Source of the DNA: Albula goreensis
Lineage: Eukaryota; Chordata; Actinopteri; Albuliformes; Albulidae
Length of the DNA: 64,000 bases
Direction of reading: 5' to 3'
NCBI GenBank assembly: GCA_022829145.1
Contig: CM040755.1
Location: 20,409,563-20,473,562, forward strand
Made by a program: the position numbers and the translations under genes. A model generated the notes under the pieces. The model was not told the origin of the DNA, ran no database searches, and saw only the letters and a list, made by a program, of their open reading frames with translations. Below are positions 13,931 through 26,418 of this stretch, one piece after another; positions within the stretch are counted from its first letter, which is position 1; each line of letters opens with the position of its first letter.

Positions 13931-14850
13931 CTTTCCTCAGGACAACTGTGTGGGCTCCATGCCAAAAATCATCAGAGAATTTTGCTGAAAAGCTGTAAGC
14001 TTCATTCAGATGTTTCAGGTCAATGATCTCTCTTTTTTGGATTAATAATATCCTTAATAACAGACATTTAAGTGAGTCTAGAATAATAGTTTGAACTACT
14101 GTATTCTGAAATATACTGATGAAACATATATTTCAGTCGAAAAAAGAAACGTATGAAATTTAAGTAATGTTATGTTTGCTTTGTTACTGGAATTTCCATA
14201 AAATATGACTGTCTTAGATAGAACCAGGGATCACAACCATTCTCAGGCAGTGTTGTACAAACACATTAAAAAAACTAAAACATCTGATCATATTAACCGC
14301 AGAGTCTGAATTCTCAGTATCTCTCTGTCATCCATATTTTACCTTCATGTCTAGATATGGGGCATTCTTTCACTATACATATGAATATCCTCTGCCCCTT
14401 CTATGTCCACCAGATGAATACAGAGGTAAAGGTACAGATATACATACATACATATATATATATGTCTATCCAGCTGGTACCTGATCCCCAAGGGGGTCCC
14501 CTCAGGGCAGCCAGGTGTCACCTGTGAGACAGCTTGGGCATGTATGAGCACCTGATGAGTTAGGCCCTGAAATTCTCCTTACTTACCAGTAACTATAGCA
14601 ACATTGCTACTTACGTGCAAGCTGATATCCTGAAACCCTTCATTGGTAAATTCATAACAATGTTCATTCATATTCTGATAAGCTCATACCCATTACAGTA
14701 CATCAGCATTATCCACCAACTTAGCTGGAAGGAGTCCCACAGAAACAAAGACATTGTCTGTGATCCGATAATATTTCATGTTATTACATTTAATGTATGA
14801 TAAGGCATGTATGAAATAATCACATCAAAACCCGGGAGGTTAAATTAAAA
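13931..14850. other. Spacer between tnni2 copies A and B
   Basis: No exon-like sequence seen. Contains a short TACA/TATA simple repeat near 14438-14465. The right end passes into the likely 3' UTR region of copy B; an ATTAAA-type signal on the minus strand at 14853-14858 is a weak polyadenylation candidate. Confidence 0.5.
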
Positions 14851-15078
14851 TATTTAATAACTTCAATTAATTTGGAAAGTGATTTTTTGGCAATTTTGGT
14901 TATAAATATGTGGTTCCAAGGTGGTAAAAGGGCAAAATGCAGTTAAATAAATCAGGTAATGTACTACACTGTACCACAACAAAAATATGACCATGTGTAA
15001 AAAACAGAAAAGGATATTCTTAAACACCATGAAACAGTCATACATGGAAAGTAGAGAGTGAAGGTTTAAACCCCTAAG

Positions 15079-15116
15079 GCAAAACAAATAATAACCCAAC
15101 AATTTAAGCCTCTGAA
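15079..15116 (-). pseudogene. Duplicated last-exon tip and 3' UTR scrap downstream of copy B
   Basis: On the plus strand this stretch reads GCAAAACAAATAATAACCCA, then a few bases, then TTTAAGCCTCTG. It matches the copy A 3' UTR followed by the last codons and stop of a tnni2 gene (CAGAGGCTTAA on the minus strand). The true copy B stop codon lies about 70 bases further on at 15184, so this is a broken leftover of a second tnni2 3' end, cut inside the final exon. Confidence 0.7.
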
Positions 15117-15183
15117 ATGGAGAGCAGTGCATAATGAGCTCCTATTGGGGAAAACAATCAGTAGCCAGGGCATGACTACCCCT

Positions 15184-18100
15184 TTAAGCCTCTGCCTCAA
15201 ACATCTTCTTCCTGCCGCCCATGCCAGCCTTGTCCTCAATGTTCTTACGCCAGTCACCGACTGCTTCCTTCTCCTGTAGGGGCAGAATCAAGGAGAGGTC
15301 ATGACAGAATGTTTTAAAATAACCAAGGGCCGCCATCAAGCCTTGATTTATGGTATTTCTAGTATCTAATAAAAAATTAGCTCTGCCAGCTGCTGCTCTG
15401 TGTACTTTTGCTCTGTTGTACCACTCCTCTGTACTATACAGAACTGCTTTGTTTTGAGGTTGTGCTTTATGTTATAATACTGATATTTCTCTCTCTTCAG
15501 AAATGTACCCACCTCCTCTTTGACCTCCTTCTTCACTTGTTTCAGGTTGGCTCTCAGGTCCATGTTGACCTTGTGTTTGGAGCCCAGCAGAGCTTGTAGC
15601 ATGGCATCTGCAGACATACGTACTTTCTTCAGAGCTGGCTTCTTGAACTTGCCTTTCAGGTCAACAACTTTCAACTTCAGTTCATCAATCTAGGTAGATG
15701 GAGCACAGCATACAGGAGAGAATAAGTGACTGAGACATACCTCATTCCACAGAAAGGACAACACAGAGAGAGGGTAGATCAGAAGGACGTACCTCCTTGT
15801 TGCACTTGGCTACTTTTGCTTGCATGTCATATCTCTCCTCATCAACGCCATCAATTTTCTGGTGAAGCTTCTTGCAGAGATCCTGTTATGAGACATACAG
15901 AAAAAAAGCACTATTTTAATGAGAAGACTTTTACATGGATTTTTTACACAGATTTATATCCCTTTCTTATTATACTGCATACACATATTCAGCAAAATTT
16001 TGGACCAAAACATAGGATGTAAGTTATTAATACTGCAACAAATCATCTCACAGTTTTGTTTTATTTTTACATCTTTTAATCCTCTTTTCACTTTTTCTCC
16101 TAATTCACATTGCCAAATCTCACAATTAAAATCAGATCCAGGATGAATTGTGAATTGCCTGGTGTGAACACCATTGCTGTGATTGGCCAGGAAGGTACCT
16201 GCAGTTCCTGCATGGTGCCAGGTAGGGACAGAGGGGGACAGTTCTCCTCCATGTATCTCTGTTTTTCCTGTTCTGCTTCAGCAGCTTCAGCCTCCAGCAT
16301 GCTCTGTGCAATTGAAAGCATCAAGCTCTGCAAAAGAGACACATGATGTTACAGGCCTGAGATGTTTACCCAGCAAACAACATTTTGTTATAACAAGTGA
16401 TAGACAATACTATTTAGAAATACATTTATGATTTTCAGTTTCTACAACAGCCATGCAGACAGAGTCAGTGAGCTTGAGATGGACTCTAGAGCAGGTGGGG
16501 GATTTTCTTCAGGAAAATTTAAGTGTTGTAAGTCCAAAAATGATGGGGTAAGGCTTTAAAAAAAAATGCATAGAGATCAAACGATTAGGAGGAATATTAA
16601 AAAGTAGTGTGCAGGAAAATTCTTGATACTTGTATGAGAAACAGCTGAAGATGACAGACAGTGAGGGATATTTTTGGGCACACAGGGTGGCAAGACAGCC
16701 CACCACAAAAGCACATACATACACACACACAAACACACTCACAGCATGGCACTAATCATGTGTGTATGCGTGTTTCTGCGGACTGTGGGAGGGAAGTGGA
16801 GAAAACCTCTGTCGGCGTATGTATAAAATCTGTAATCTTTACCTTCAGATGATGCTTTCGACTGTTCGTCATCTTTTTTCTGATCAAAGACAAACAATTC
16901 ATCAAGTTCATTAATGATCCACAAAGCGCTCACTGGGAAATTACTCAGAGTTATGATATCAGATCATGCCAGCCATATTGGAATGAAAATTTGGCATTTA
17001 TATAGTGTTGAAGAAGTAATTTATGTAGTAACAAGTGAGCTTGCTAAAATTTGTGTCATTAGTATTGATTTCTACTGGCTTTGGAAATGTGTTTCTTGTG
17101 AGCTTCCAGTTCATTAAGACTGCTAATTGAATGTTCACAGGATGTTTGCAGCAATTAACAAATTTCTGTTAGCCTCTTGATACAGACAAAAATCCCTTCC
17201 ATAACTTGCCGGAAAAAGACAGATCATTTTAATATTAAGAATCTACTCTTAAACAGAATGGAGTAAAGAGCAAAATCAAGGAAATGTGTGTTGTTCCAAA
17301 CATTATGGGGGGAAACTGAATGCTGTTTTATCAATTCACACACAGGAGGTCAAATGAAGATCAGCGTCCAGTTAAGAGGTATGTTAATGTTAATCAATGA
17401 AGAGCTGGAACAACTGGGCTAACAGCCTTAAGTAGTAAACAGCTGAAAGGGGTTTGAGAAACAATGGACAGGATGATCTGTGTAGATGGCGCGAAGAGAG
17501 TAAACAGCTGGGGCGCCATCTGGGTGATGCTATATATGTCTCCTTACAGTTTTATGAGCCTTCACTTGTGCTTTTTTGGTAACATACAGATAGCTTATAG
17601 TCAATTTATACATGTGAAGGTAAAACAATCAAGCATTAACTGCAGTGTAGTGGAATAAAAAGCTAAAAAGGAAAATCAATGATTATATCTACTAGATGAG
17701 GTGCACTAGCTTGCATAAAGGAAACAGCTCATATCTCAACAGACTTGATTTAACATGGGGGGCAAAGGACCAGCTAGTATTTCTGGGTGTCAGAAGTGGC
17801 CACCTCATTAGGGTGACCATGTCAGAATGTCTGGACTCTCACATTAACCCCCACACTTTCACTGTTAGCAACTATTTATTTATTAAGGATGAAACTGGCT
17901 AATGGAACGTGCTTTACTAATTTTACCTGTGGAGCTTTCTGCTGTGAGGTGACTGCATGTATTTGCTCAAAGGTAATGTCACTAAATTACATTAGTTTAT
18001 GTGATTGATTTTTTTTTTACTTTACAGATGTCAGATCAGGGCTAACAGTAATGATTTGTAAGGTAATGTTAAACTTCAAAATGTTTTGTTATCTTGCTAA

Positions 18101-18234
18101 ACATTCGGCAATCTTAAAGCATCCCTTTTTCTCCCTTGAAAAAGATGTAATTATTTTAAATAAACACATTGGAGAGGGTGTTGTTTCATATTACTAAATA
18201 ATATTTTCAGGCAGACAGACACTTACTCAGACAT
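15184..18234 (-). CDS. tnni2: Troponin I, fast skeletal type (tandem copy B)
   Basis: Same role and plan as copy A. Coding exons are 18227-18234 (ATG at 18232-18234), 16843-16879, 16199-16327, 15793-15882, 15513-15689 and 15184-15273, giving 176 aa. The N-terminus is [15 protein letters not shown]. Exon 3 is the most divergent in the array, with an Ala/Glu-rich segment ([17 protein letters not shown]) where A has [17 protein letters not shown]; this is the N-terminal troponin C/T-binding helix, so partner affinity may differ (inference). The 177-base exon encoding the inhibitory and switch regions is close to copy A ([25 protein letters not shown]). The tail reads [16 protein letters not shown]. 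5' UTR bases of the start exon reach about 18259. The 3' UTR is mosaic (see findings). Confidence 0.95.
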
Positions 18235-18259
18235 CTTGGCTGGCAGTTTGTTTCACACC

Positions 18260-19562
18260 CTGTCAAAAAAGAAGAGAACTGTCATTTTTTTTAAATGACC
18301 TAGATTTACCTGTATTTGAGTTATGTGTATGTGTTACTATATGACAGACTTGATCTACAAACAACAATTTCATTGCAGAAAACCTCTTTGAAATTGTTGA
18401 GGCAGGCCATTGTTCTTCAAGCTGGTTAGATGTGTTTGAATAATGTTAAGGGAGCTTTGCATCTTTGAATGAAATGCAATCCTCTGAGCAAGAGGTGTGC
18501 CTATATTTGGGTGGGGAACCAAGGCTGCAGCTGTCCTGAGACACTCCTGTGGTTCACAGAAAAGCCCAAATTGACACATTTTGACAGCCCTGTCATATAA
18601 AAGAAATTCAGCAGATACAGTCAGCACCTTGTCTCTAATTTCACATTCAGATAAGGAGTTGAAGCATTTAGTTCCACTATTGCAACATTTATCCATTATA
18701 AAAATGTGCGTAGTTAGAGAAATATGGACCCCAAAAAACTCAAACAATTTTTTCCAATTGCAGATGTTACTAAACCATGTCTAATAATGACACTTGGCAT
18801 AATTAAAGCTAGACATTTGCAATTACACACAATTATGCAGTTGCCTTAACATAAGATTCACAAATTACAAAGGAAAATTACACTCTTTAACATTATCAGT
18901 CACTGGTTAAAATTAGGACTTGCCAATAGATTTCCTCTGTAATTATGACCACATCAAAACCTATATTTTTCTATCTGATTAATCTCAATGCATGGTACTT
19001 TCATAACTCTAGCTTAAATGTAATTCAATGAAAATCACATTTCACTGTTTGGTTGTATGATAAACAGTTACGGTTAGGATCTATGATCATTCAGAAAGCC
19101 CTGATATGACAGAAGGGCACTCTCTTCACATTGAACTGTTCTGTGTCATTAAGAGTAAATCCAGTGAAGAATGGAAGACCTATGATACATTGAATTTAAC
19201 TCATTTGGAAGGGAAGCAACTGAGAAGCTTTTTCAATTTTTCTGCCAGGACAAGTGTTCAATAAGATAAATTCATTATCATTTAGCTTTCTTTGATATAG
19301 AGTGCTTATCCCATAAAATATGCTGTATCAGTTGTCATTGTGAATCAAGGGATGCTTGAGTAAGATAATCACAAAGTAAAGGAACTGACTTCTGAGTTTC
19401 AAGTTTGAAATCACAGACATAAGACCTTCAATGTAGCACATTTTACAGACTGGAATGGCCACATGAGGCAATGCAGCTCCCAGAAAAGTGTGAAAGAGGC
19501 AGCAGAGATATGGTTTGTCAGTATACAGTACATTAGTTTGAATTAAACAAAAAAGTTCTCAC
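18260..19562 (-). other. First intron of tnni2 copy B
   Basis: Runs between the ATG exon and the noncoding exon 1. No other gene-like content seen; AT-rich with short open frames lacking splice context. Confidence 0.6.
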
Positions 19563-19766
19563 CTACAAGAAGAAGACAGCAGTGTGCAGGCTTGGTGGAG
19601 ACTGGACTGGTTAGGCAAGGACAGCTATAGCACTAAGGTGTATATATGTCCACTGGCCATCTGGTGTGGCCTACGATTCCCCTCTCGTTAAGGAAGAAAC
19701 TCAACAGTTCAACAGTTCACATGCCTGGCATAGCTGTTCCCCTTCAGCTCCTTAATTATAAATAAA
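19563..19766 (-). promoter_or_regulatory. Promoter and noncoding exon 1 of tnni2 copy B
   Basis: Exon 1 ends CTTCTTCTTGTAG before a GTGAGAAC donor (19555-19562). A TATATA box lies at 19641-19646. A site matching the MEF2 consensus YTAWWWWTAR (TTATTTATAA on the minus strand) is at 19756-19765, about 115 bases upstream of the TATA box, in line with copies C and X. This arrangement is typical of muscle structural gene promoters. Confidence 0.7.
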
Positions 19767-19769
19767 CCT

Positions 19770-21944
19770 TTACAACAATAAATAATTACCCAAGATGTCC
19801 AAAAACATTGTCTCAAAACTAATTTATTAATTAAATATATGTCATAATTATTTACCATGGAATCTAGCATCAGTTAGTGATAAGTGCATTGAAATCATTT
19901 CATGATTTTGTTTAGTTCTTTTTCTTGTGAACGGCCATTTACTGTTAGACTTGGGGGTGGGAGAGAAGCATGTGTTTTAGGGTCTAACCAAAGTATCTTG
20001 TCATTTAGTCGAAATTAACCTTTTTAATTAATTTATGTACACCAAGGTTTGTTAAAGTTGTTGAAGTGGATTTTCACATGGATTTTTGCATTTGGATTGT
20101 TTTTGTTTTCTTGCATTGCCCTGAGTGGCGCGGGATGGATGGACGCTGTGGGGATCCATGGCAGCACATGGGGAGGTCAGGGGTCTGGGGAAGGGTTCAG
20201 GTTTTTCTCATTTATCACTGGGAACTTACTGAGAAACTTACGTGCTCAGAAGTTTTTTAAAGATAGCATGTCAGATTTGGAGGGGGATATGATAAGTGTT
20301 TATATTATGTAATGCGTGACTGGTCAGAAGCCATGTTTTTTTGGTGAATCTTTTACAGTAAAATTCAATTTTGAACAGTGGCATAGCGAAGGGTTGTTGA
20401 TGTGAGCAAATGCTGTTTTCTGGCTGTAAATACTTACATGATTCTGTCACGTAATATTTTCAGTTTTATTTGAAAGTATTAAGCACTGGATAAAGGTGAC
20501 ATAACTGAAAGGAATGTCCTATTAAACTACATTTCATAATAATGCAGGCTTTATAAAAATCTTCCCTGGCATTGAATAAAAAAAAACTTTCGATGGTTTA
20601 ATGCTGCTTTGAGTTACTGAATGTTTGTGTGATGACGTCCCTCTCCTGTGGTCAAGTGTACCCTGTCTTTTCAGCTGACTCTCACAGCAATTTGCAAATC
20701 ATAGTGAAGCAGGAAGATCAAAAGTATTTCAGTAAAGGCTGTATTTCATATTTTCAGTGTTTGCTGCATAAATCATTGGGTAGTGCATTGTGTAAAGCAA
20801 AAAACAAAAACATTGCTCACCTCAGAACCTGCAACACAATATGACCACTGAGGAAGGCAGTCTGTATCAGTCAAGAGTCATTACAGAAACCCTTCAGATT
20901 CAATGTTGAAGCAGATCACCCTGTTTTCACAAAAAGACACGAGTGACCAATTAGAAAATATGTTTCTAGTTTTTCTATTTCAACATCTTCAGGAGTCATT
21001 CTAAACTCCTGGAATCAATATTATTTATTTTAAATGAATGATTCAACTTTATTTTATCAGGTTTGTCCCCTTAAAATCTCTTTCACCAAGTCTTTTTTAA
21101 ATCTCAGAAGGAATGGCTCATTATCACCACCTTGTGGGGCATTTCTGTAAATTCTGTACAGAGATCTACAGTATTTCAAACTATTTGCAACCTGAAGAAA
21201 GTACTTCTACTATGCAACCACTGTATATTTTATCATTGCAAACTCACAGATGAATTTACAGATAAAAAATATAACCCAATGAAAATATGTATCAATTACC
21301 CTATTGTTTTGTTTTTGGCAAGAACAGCATAGACCTCCATGGGATTCTTATTTTACTCCAGGTTTCCATGGCAATGCCCACAGTCAGGTTCCCAAATCTT
21401 CAGGAAGGGCCTTAGTGTTTACCTGTGAATGTGAATGACCCCTGACCTCTCTCAACATTGGTGTGAATGTTGAGTAGGAAGAGAGCTTTATTACCACATA
21501 ATATTGTGATCCCTGCTGTTTCAGTCATCATAATGGCTCCTGCCTATCAGTGGAGCGATGGCCAGGTCAGAAATTTTTGCTATATCTGGGTCTTTGGCCA
21601 CTCTGTGGTTTAAATTCACAATTCAGAGTAGTGGTGATAGGAATTTAAACAAAAAGAGCATATCACTTACATTCCTTTTAATCACCTTACATTTTGCAAT
21701 AGTAATTCCACTCATATGTTAATTCATAATGTTGCACAAATGAATAGTTTTGTCTAAACATTATGTTGCTTCTGCCCCAAGTCTTACATATTACATATAT
21801 AAATCTCAATGCTGTTTGCTGGCCTCCTTTTAAAATTGCAATCAATATACAGTACACTATTGTAAACTAGTTCCAGCAGTGCTCGCAGAAATACATGAAG
21901 AAAGAGAGAATGTACATCAGAAAGGCTGTCATTCAGATTATTCA
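19770..21944. other. Spacer between tnni2 copies B and C
   Basis: About 2.2 kb. One open frame at 20049-20312 is hydrophobic at its start (FAFGLFLFSCIALSG), but it has no recognisable family, promoter or splice context, so I do not call it a gene. Nothing else seen. Confidence 0.55.
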
Positions 21945-21950
21945 TTTATT
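21945..21950 (-). terminator. Candidate polyadenylation signal of tnni2 copy C
   Basis: AATAAA on the minus strand about 315 bases past the copy C stop codon. Confidence 0.45.
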
Positions 21951-22263
21951 AAAATTTGTTTTTAAAAATTGTTTGGCATTATATTTTTCCAAAAAATGTA
22001 AATATTTGTACAAAGTGGTATTTCCCTACCAAACTGTATTTGGTAAAAAAATGCTAGCTACAAATATGTCGAAGAGCCGAGAGGTCTACTACTTCTTAGA
22101 ATTTACAAACGTGTCTCTTCCCTTACCCTACTGTACAGACCTCTAATATACCAAACAAAAGCTGACTACAAGACAGACAGAGATAGATAGATATCTGGAC
22201 AAAAGAAATCCAACTCCTTTAAGTCAGTGTAAAACAGAAAATAACCCTGAAATTAAGGGAAAT

Positions 22264-23440
22264 TTAAGCCTCTGCCTCAAACATCTTCTTCCTGCCACCC
22301 ATGCCAGCCTTGTCCTCGATGTTCTTACGCCAGTCGCCAACTGCATCCTTCTCCTGTAAGGAATGAGCATAAAAATAATGGATGAATCTGGACTGCCAAA
22401 TTTTACTTTCTAAAACTGAATTGCACTGAGTGCCTTAATCGTCACCATAAGAGACCCTAGGTTGCATGGTGATGTCATAACATAACATCAGTGGATTATG
22501 TGCATAAGCATAAAAGAGCATCCTGGCCTGCTGTTCCTTTGAGTATGAGCATAATTCTGCAACCAATGATTTACAGGTTATACACTTCCAGCAGCAACAC
22601 AACACAGTGTCCCATAATCATTAAATACACCATGGCCAGGTTCCAATCAACACAAAAACAGTTCAGTGGGAGCTATTGGAGGATACAGAGGCCCCATCAG
22701 ACTCAGGGAACAAAACCACATTTACCGGGTTCACTGAATGGATCAGGTGAAATTATTGGTATGCAACAAGGACTACCATCACCAGTGCCTCATATCAGTA
22801 CAACACAGAAATAGTTTTGCCATATGGGTTCAAATATTGTTAGAAATGATATGGCTGTATCATTCACAAAAAAGCCAATCTTGATGTTTTAAGACTTTAC
22901 CTGGCATTTTATACATTTGATGAGCAGTGATTAAAATAAGTAATCTCAAGGTATTCTCAATATGTCATAAAATATCATAATAAGGTTGGTTTTCAGACAA
23001 AGGGTGTTGGTGAGGGGCTTTGTGAAACTTTTTGATTGGCTTTGGTTCTTTGATTAAAACGAGCAGGAAATAAAGGGTACCTAGCAAGATTGGAACAAAC
23101 ATCTGTGAAATGTGCTTTCTTAAACATACATGGATATCTCCTACTGCATTAGAGGAAAGGACTGAACACTATGCGTAAGGGATTGACAGGCATGCAGCAT
23201 ATACTGGAATCACACCCACCTCCTCTTTGACCTCCTTCTTCACTTGTTTCAGGTTGGCTCTCAGGTCAAGGTTGACCTTGTGTTTGGAGCCCAGCAGAGC
23301 TTGCAGCATGGCATCTGCAGACATACGCACTTTCCTCAGAGCTGGCTTCTTGAACTTGCCTTTCAGGTCCTGCACCTTAATCTTCAGATCCTCAATCTGG
23401 ACAGAAATAGAGATACAAGGAGTGACCTCCAGAGATCTGG

Positions 23441-23495
<55 letters not shown>

Positions 23496-26392
23496 TAGAT
23501 AGATAGATATGTCATGGGATCAGGCATTGACAGAGATGGATGGAAAGGTGATTTGTGAGACTCTACCTCTTTGTCACACTTGCTGACTTTACCCTCAATG
23601 TCATATCTCTCCTCATCAACTGCATCAATCCTCTGGTGGAGTTTCTTGCAGAGCTCCTGAAGAGAGACATAAAAATAAAGCAATAACTGATTGTTATTAC
23701 AAGCATATTTGTCTAATTTCCCTTCTCTACATGACAGGTCTGCGAGAGTCACACATGTATTAATTTTGTAATGCAAACTTTGGGATGGTACCTGCAGTTC
23801 CTGCATGGATTCAGGCAGGGACAGAGGGGGACAGTTCTCCTCCATGTACTTCTTTCGCTCTTCCACTGCCTCAAGCGCTTCAGCCTCCAGCATATCCTTA
23901 GCAATGGCCAGCATCAAGCTCTGGAGCACAGTGGCAGAAAGAGTGTGTTATAAACAGAGTCACCAGGCCAACGATGCATGTGGCACAAAAGTAGTGTGTT
24001 TGCTCCATTCATTGGAGGAGAGCAGTGGTTTTTGAAAGTGAGAGAACTGTTCTACATGCTAGTGCTAAGCACCTTCCCATGAGACAAAGGGTTTTACCTT
24101 CAGATGATGCCTCCGACTCGATGTCATCTTTTTCCTGTTGAGTTACAGGAGAAAAGTCAATTGAGTGAATTCACATTACTAAAACTTAAAATGAAACAGT
24201 CAATATAATTAAGGATACAAAAATATAAGAATCATATATATGAATTCCGCTACACTGGGTTACATGAGCTGATTCCAGATCTGCACTAAAATGCCTTTTC
24301 CACATAGGATCTGGATTTGGTACTATAAGACTAAGACTCATCCAATTTAATATTATGCAATAATTTAACAGTGAAACCTTTTTTTTCATTTTGGAGTTGT
24401 CATTTTGGAGATACAAAGTATCCTGTGAAGAAATACTTGTGTTGGTGGGATCAGTAATTGGAGAGTGTCCATAAAAATGGTCACTTCAGCGGAATATTTC
24501 AACATGGAATATTTCACAGTTGTTTCATCAGTCTTATCAAATTTTTACTTCTGACAGAATTCAAAAGGCATGTTTCTAATGTGTCCACTTGGGGGCAGAA
24601 TTGGATCAGTAAATTCCAATATTCAGTCTCTATATTGTGAAATGACAAACAAAATATAAAATATATTCAAAACTTTTACATACAAGACCACAGAATATAT
24701 AATTATTTAACAGACTCTGCATAAAACGTTATTGGTAAGAGTTGATTGCTCTTCACAATATGAGCATACTGATTACAATGGCCTTTTCTGGATTGTGGCC
24801 CTGAAACTGGTAAGGTCTTCCTCAGAGAACAAGTCTAGAGAAAGAACCCAATCTAACAAGATCCAGACACACCACTATGCAAGTTTCCTCTGCACCAGGA
24901 CACACTTCTGGAGTGGTAAAGGCAGACAAACACCTCATGGCCAGGCAGCCCTCACAGACTGGTTGGGCTCTGCCCATAAAAATTACTTGGGATCCCCATG
25001 TGGGCTCACCACTTAAAAGCAGGGTAGGGGTATGAACAGGGATCTCAGGTGTCAAGTACCTTAGTGGCAGAAAATGACCCCATGGTATGTGGAACGCCAC
25101 ATCATTGGTTGGGAAGGAGCCAGAGCTTGTGTGGCAGGTTGAGAGATACCAGTAGGATATAGTTTGACTCACACCATGGGCCCCCAGCTGCCTACTGCCC
25201 ACAAGGGAGTTCACTCCAATGCTTGAGAGTGTCAACTCAAAGCAAATGTGGCAGAGGGGAAAACTCAGACTGTTGAATGATCATATGCCCTTGTCAGCTG
25301 TCCAGAGTGTTCAGCCTTCTTAGAGAAGGTGCCAGGAAAGGGCTGCCCAACCCATATTCCTACTGTGCAAATCAACACAGTGGATGGTCAGACTGGGCTG
25401 GTTGTCCCCATCTTCAAGAGAGGAGACCAGTGGGTGAATTCTGATTATCGAGGAATCACAGCTCTCAGCCTCACTGGGACAGTCTAAGGTGCTGGAAAGG
25501 AGACTCCAGCCAATACCTGAACCTCACATTCAGGAGGAACAATCTGGATTTCTGAGAGAATACTGACCCAGTCTATTGTGTCCTGCAGAGTTGGTGAAGG
25601 CATATGACTTAGTCTCCCAAGGTATCTTGTGGGAAGTGCTGAGGGAGTAAAGGGTGCTAGGGTCACTTCTGGAAGCCATTCCATCTCTGCACACACAGAG
25701 CGAGAGCTGTGTTTGCTGTCATAATGTTACGCCAAGCCTGATCAACATGTTCAGATTCTGAAAACAGTGTGCCTTGTCTCCTCTCCTGTCCATGGTGTCC
25801 TATGGCAGGATGTGAAGGTGCAGCCCAGGTCTGGAGGGCATGCAAATTGGGGACATACGGGTGGCATCATTGTTGCTCATGGATGATGTTGATCTTTTAG
25901 CCTTATCGCACTGCACACTTCAATGTGCTTTGGGATGGTTTGCAGACAAGTGTGAAGAGGCTAGGGTGAGAATCACCACCTCCAAGTCTAACACCATTGT
26001 CTTCTGTTAGAAAAAAAAGGCTTTTCCACTTCAGGTGAGAGGGGAGCAACTGGCCAAAGACCAGAGTATCTCAGGGTCTAATTCACAAGTCAGACTGACC
26101 ATTAGATAGGTGTACTGAGTACTGTATCAAGTAGTTTTGAGAAGTCACACTCATTCTAATAATAAGAATGTTACACTCAACAATTTTGTCAATTAAGAAA
26201 TTACTGAACATGCAGTATCCAAATAAGAGACCCTCCTCTATGCTGGAAATAGCATGCAGTGTTCATACACAATGTGGAGCTCAACATGCACATAAAAGAT
26301 TTATTCAAGGTTGCTAATCCCATAAAAACAGTGCAAACAAGAACTTCAAAGCTGCAAGCAAAGCAAACTGAGTACTCTACATACTCAGACAT
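22264..26392 (-). CDS. tnni2: Troponin I, fast skeletal type (tandem copy C)
   Basis: Same role as copies A and B. Coding exons are 26385-26392 (ATG at 26390-26392), 24098-24134, 23792-23920, 23567-23656, 23220-23396 and 22264-22353, giving 176 aa. The start-exon donor is GTATGT rather than the GTAAGT of the other copies. N-terminus [15 protein letters not shown]; exon 3 carries [17 protein letters not shown]. The 177-base exon belongs with copy D, not with its neighbour B ([26 protein letters not shown]). The tail is [16 protein letters not shown]. Introns are larger here: one holds a GT repeat (23442-23488), the next upstream a decayed LINE (24840-26110), and the first intron (26419-28941) a minisatellite. 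These insertions do not touch coding exons. Confidence 0.95.
23442..23488. repeat. GT microsatellite in an intron of tnni2 copy C
   Basis: An uninterrupted run of GT followed by a short TA run and GATA units. Confidence 0.95.
24840..26110 (+). mobile_element. Decayed non-LTR (LINE-type) retrotransposon fragment
   Basis: Lies antisense to its host gene, in the intron between the 8-base and 37-base coding exons of tnni2 copy C. Plus-strand translation, with frameshifts and stops, shows reverse-transcriptase landmarks in the right order: [20 protein letters not shown] (near 25398-25460), [16 protein letters not shown] near 25600-25650, a catalytic-box relic [11 protein letters not shown] near 25870-25905 where active elements have an F/Y-A-D-D core, and [16 protein letters not shown] near 25945-25990. 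The elements ahead of it (24840-25300) look like the 5' part of the same unit. It is clearly inactive. I cannot assign a clade. Confidence 0.75.
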
Positions 26393-26418
26393 GTTGGCTT
26401 GTATCTTGTCTTCAAACC

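Noticed and set aside
20049..20312. Small membrane protein
   Set aside because: Hydrophobic start only; no splice context, conserved motif or promoter recognised between the two tnni2 copies.
22491..22814. 107-codon open frame in an intron of tnni2 copy C
   Set aside because: No family similarity seen and it lies between two confirmed exons.
24822..25235. Minus-strand open frame of 137 codons
   Set aside because: Reverse-strand shadow of the decayed LINE.
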